From contig NC_092690.1 in the NCBI RefSeq assembly GCF_964275005.1, positions 12,776,010-12,840,009 on the forward strand: DNA of 64,000 nucleotides, given 5' to 3'. Origin of the DNA: Diadema setosum (taxonomy: Eukaryota; Echinodermata; Echinoidea; Diadematoida; Diadematidae). The position numbers were made by a program, and so were the translations under genes. The notes below the pieces were generated by a model. It saw only the letters and a list, made by a program, of their open reading frames with translations, did not search any database and was not told the origin of the DNA. This document shows positions 59,606-64,000 of the stretch, piece after piece (position 1 is the stretch's first letter; each line of letters begins with the position of its first letter).

Positions 59606-62164
59606 ATGCAAAAATGGTCCACTTTAAGGTGATATGAAGTACATTAATGCAGCTGATTGTTTCCAAATAACTAACAATGTTGTAACATGTAAAATAGTAT
59701 TTATTTGTATGCAGAAAAAAGACTTTCCAACACATATGTTAAGAGACAAAGAAAAATATTTTAAATCTTTATGCTCAGTTGTATACATACACTGTATTTG
59801 CATATCCATGACTTTGGCAATGCAGAACATGATTAGGCTACACACATGAACAGCTGTATGCATTTGTCAAACTTTTCATCATAATGCAGTAAGAATTACT
59901 TTCAATGAGTTAGAACTGTAGCTATAGACTTCATGCAAAGATTATGTTTGCTTGCTTTATAAGTGCAGTTTGTGGGATGTATATTGACATAAACCACCCA
60001 TCATAATTGTTTTATAGTACATATACATATGTACATGTGAAATCAATTTCAACTGTTGATGAGAAAGGGATAGAAAATAGACTATGTGATGGCATGACGG
60101 TTAGGTTACAACATAGCATTGTAAAATATAGAAAGGGGAAAAAAGGTTTATAAACATTCTTTTGCATATGACCATGCCTGATATCCCCTACTATAGCTAT
60201 CAAATGCAGTGATCATGGTCATAGAACAGCAATCTTTAACACCGATCAGCCATTCCATGTAAGGGTCATCATCAAACTGTCATCATCAAAATGGAGTTGG
60301 AATAATCAATATATTGGTGATACTATCATGGAGCTCAATAGAAATTGAAATGGTCAAGATCCCAGTCATCTTTTTGAATCACCTGTTGAAAAGATAAATG
60401 TACATACCCTACCCATGACTGTGTACGAATTTGAATTACAAAAAAAAAAATGTTGACCAAATGTATAGTTCCCTATAATATATGATAGTTAGAATTTTAC
60501 TTTCTTTTTCTGTGGTATACAAGTCACCCTGTTTCATATCACTTTATTTTTCTTTTCTTTTTTTAATTCTTCAAAGGCTTTTTTTTTATAGTTATTTTAT
60601 AAAATTCCAGTTTGTGTGACTCCTGTGACAACTAGGAGGCCTGTTTTTGAAGGTACACATTGAGAAATTGCTAACAGAACTTTTACTGTTTCTAAAAATG
60701 ACAACCTTTTTAGCAAAAAATTAAAAAGCAGCAAATGTGTTTAAATATCTAAGTTTTTTAGAAACCCACAAGTTTGTTTTAAATAGTTTATAAACCCACA
60801 GACTACAGTTTTAACCCTTTGAATTTCAAAATAGTTAGGGGCTTGTAACTTTTTCCAGAAAAGCCAGGACTAAACAGATTATAAAGATTTCAATCATTTC
60901 AATATTGTTCTTCATGAACATAACTTCTCCCGTCACCCACCCATGTAAACTACATGTACCCCATGGCAACAGGCTATTTATAAGTAGAGGTCTATATGTC
61001 ATTTATAAACAATCCTATCCCAACCATTACTGTCCATTTACTGCACTGAGAACTACATCCGCAAACATGTCATAGAGTCTCACACATGTGTGCGAAGAGA
61101 TGTTTCGTAACACAAGTTACATTTTGTTTAATCAAAAATAGTCAAGTGGTCACTGCCAGCATGATAAAGTATGAAAAATAGGGTATAGTATCAAGATTGT
61201 GTTGCACCTTGCATGCCTCAGATGTGACATACAGATTGATATGAAAACCTGTCTGAATGAAGTAATCAAATGTCAAAATTCCAAAATAGTACCCTGTGAT
61301 CCAAGTCACACTGGTCTCACAGAAATGATAATCTGCAAGATGTTAGCTATTTTCAAATCCAATCACAAATTTATTGATTAATTATTTTCCTCCAAATAAA
61401 TATTGGAAATGAAAGCCAAAGAACTTGTTAAGAAATGGAAAGCTGAAAAAGTCAAGATTTTAGTATGGCAAAAACAAATGCCATGTGAGTAACAATGGAA
61501 TGGATTTGTCAATGGGTTATAAATGGACATGTAAAAGATTGTGTTTCGAAACTATTACACTCAGATTATAGTGAGTCGAAAGTGTAAAAATCCAAAAAGT
61601 ATTTTCCACCATTTGCTCTGGATCATGCATAAAAGATACAACCTTAAATTCAAAAGTAATATATTTCTTAGTTAAGTGTATGCTTCCCTCTTGAATAACC
61701 ATCTATTAAAATCCTTGAATCTTCAGGACAGGAATAGCGTTCAGTTCTTTAAAAAAAAAAAAAGTGTATTTAACACTAAATAATCAAGTAATTGTTTGGT
61801 CTTCATTATCAAAGTCTAACCAGTCAAAAGAGTGATACAAATATGGTCACAACACTTCAACTTCTCTCAAGAGTAAAAATGAGTTATCCAACTTAAGAAC
61901 ATTGATATATCCATAACTACTTGCTTTGTTGCACTACTGTTGCATGATGTGGGCATGCACGCAAGCTGGAAGTCACTTTCATTACTCACAATATCTAGCC
62001 TGTTCCATTGTTTCAAAAGGAAACCTACAAAATAAATGCTTTTCATACATTTAAACAACTATCTACACCTTGCTTGAGGAATCATTAAGTCTCATTCAGT
62101 CCAAACAGTTATTTGATAGACTTAGAATTACAAAATTGTAATCAAAAGATTCCATTTACATGCT

Positions 62165-63154
62165 GTTAACATAAAATGAAGCCTCCGAAACATCTGGAAA
62201 ATTAATCTGGTATGCCTTATGTTTTTATGAAAATCATGTATGTTATGTAGAAAGTGATGGGTAAATTGTGTCTTTTTTAGTTGATGTACACTGTTTAAAC
62301 ATAATTGTGGGGCAACATCCTCATCTGCTAATATTTTATTGCTGAATGAAAAGGTGAGTTATGTGTGACACGTCTGCACTGTTTAAGAAAAATAGGTGAA
62401 TCGTATAGTAAATCTATATTGGTGAGTAAACAAAGCAGCCAGAAAACTGAATGTGATTAAATATCTTTAGATATGTCATAAGCGATCATTGGGTGGGTGA
62501 ACAATAAATCTAATTTGATTTTGTCCAGAGAAAATCACAAAAATGCAGTGTTAACATCCTTTTGAAGCCTCCGAAACCACTTTTTCTCTATAAAGTGTAT
62601 TAGCTCAAATAATTATTGCAGTATCATAATGTTTTTATTATTTTTGTTGTCTGTCCATATCTGTTGATGATTTCATGGCATAATTTGGGGCAGACACTCA
62701 AAGAATTTATCAGAAATTTCAAATTAGACGTTTTTGCTGTTTCGGAGGCTTCATGCGTCTCGGAGGCTTCACGTGTTAACGGAAAATTTGTATTGTCTCC
62801 TATTTTCAGAGAGTTTGGCGGATCTTAACTATTTTTGGTCTATTAGGTTAGGGCCCCATATCCTACATTTTGACATATAGATTAGGTCGCTTCTCTTATC
62901 TATATTCATATTATTTGACTAAACACTTTGTTTCGGAGGCTTCAAAACTGCTAACGGAAATTTCACTTGATGGAATAAAATTATCACAAAATTTCAAATA
63001 GCCCTAGAATCAAGTAAACTTTGATGTAAGTCTAAAGTTTAGCTGTACCTTACTATTTTCAGCATAAAAGAAAGTAACCAAAACACATCCACTGATCATT
63101 ACTGTCCATCAAAGTTTGTAAACAATTGTTAACGGAAAATGAAGCCTCCGAAGC
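62165..63154. repeat. Motif array, right cluster (six copies)
   Basis: Minus-strand copies end at 62191, 62577 and 63154. Plus-strand copies start at 62739, 62757 and 62930. GTTAAC or GCTAAC partners lie at 62165, 62550, 62775, 62950 and 63128; three of these are followed by GGAAA. Confidence 0.9.
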
Positions 63155-64000
63155 TTCAAATTTGAAGTCATAGTATTCTAAAATAAAGGGCCAGATACAA
63201 ACCAAACTAATTTGGTCATTTCAATTGACCATACAACTATGCTTTTAACATAAAAAATTAGATCTCTGCAGTTGCTGTAGAAAATTATTAAAATTTCAAA
63301 AATGTTATATAAATTTCAAAGCAACAAAATAGTCATTTTTAGGGTACATATGTGACTGTCAAAACAAAACGCATCAATACCTGGACCTGATTATGCTACC
63401 CAAGGTGGCTACTCATAAGGTGACTCACATGGGAAAAAATCTTTGAGATCTGTAAATCTATGTGTTCAGGGTGGGCCAAAAGGCTAAAAATTGAAAGTTA
63501 CACCCTTTACCGTAAAACTGACCATATGAGTACAAGGAAGCTGCCTTTTCAGTAGTAGCTCTGTAGGTAGTGTGCACTGCAACAGGAGTGTAATTTATGC
63601 TGGTCTGCTTAAAATCATAGTCATGAAATTGAAACATTTCACTGTAAAATCTATGATATTTGTTAATAGCTCAACAATAGTGACTTTTCAACAAAATTTT
63701 TGGAAATGAAAAATGGTCAGTGCAGTATTTACAGCCTCATTTTCGTATGGGTGCATACATCCTAGTTGAGAGACTACTCACACATATGTGTAGTCCGTAA
63801 AAAATTTGCCCACTCAATGCAGAATTTCAGGTTGCTTATGCATTTATATTTAAAAACCACTCACAACTATTATTCAATGCCCTATGTCCGGGGGAATAAC
63901 AGGACATCAAGCAGAAGTGTGATAACCATGGACTGCATTTACCTCACAGCAGACTGCGAACTATTCCAGTCTTAATTTTCATGATTTTGATTTGATGTTG

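Larger units (their letters stand above)
58622..63527. mobile_element. Unclassified 4.9 kb unit with inverted ends and internal motif array
   Basis: 34-base inverted ends with one mismatch: 58622-58655 (ATATGGTCAGTTTTACAGTA, then AAGGGTGTAACTTT) and its reverse complement at 63494-63527. Inside are nine copies of GTTTCGGAGGCTTCA (two with one change), in both orientations: plus at 59157, 59188, 59577, 62739, 62757 and 62930; minus at 62177, 62563 and 63140. Eight have GTTAAC or GCTAAC within about 12 bases on the TTCA side. No coding frame. I infer a non-autonomous DNA transposon, with the motifs as subterminal transposase sites; no target-site duplication is obvious. Confidence 0.55.

Overview
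This is an AT-rich eukaryotic window. Genes are split by GT-AG introns, microsatellites are common, and miniature inverted-repeat elements are very dense. It looks like nuclear DNA of a marine invertebrate. An echinoderm or related deuterostome is my best guess from general character (TACATGTA-rich sequence, many TTAA- and TA-flanked MITEs, a vertebrate-like USF protein), but nothing here proves the species. There is one 100-base assembly gap (8678-8777).

Two genes can be supported, and both encode bHLH transcription factors. On the minus strand, 31154 down to 14042 is a complete USF (upstream stimulatory factor) gene. Its eight coding exons join in perfect phase to 302 residues, close to the usual length of about 310. 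The protein runs from an acidic, Gln/Thr/Ala-rich activation region through the USF-specific region and the bHLH to a C-terminal leucine zipper. On the plus strand, 48447 to 57946 holds the first three coding exons of another gene. It encodes a bHLH protein whose basic region resembles the ARNT/BMAL class; no further exon is recognisable before the right edge. The two genes lie head to head, about 17 kb apart.

Layout: 1-14041 has no recognisable gene and holds piggyBac-like and other MITEs, a 0.53 kb foldback element and a 2.1 kb composite A-B-B-A repeat. 14042-31154 is USF, with MITEs in nearly every intron. 31155-48446 is intergenic: MITEs, a GC-rich patch, a perfect 99-bp-arm palindrome and (TA)n tracts. 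48447-64000 is the start of the second bHLH gene; its introns carry TA-flanked, pogo/Tigger-like elements of 0.94 and 2.17 kb. The last intron carries a 4.9 kb unit with inverted ends and nine internal copies of a 15-base motif followed or preceded by GTTAAC or GCTAAC.

The USF exons are certain in identity and nearly so in boundaries. The second gene is sure as a bHLH exon and probable in its 5' exons. The repeat families were found by reading for recurring sequence within this window only, so family names are working labels and superfamily assignments rest on termini and target-site duplications.
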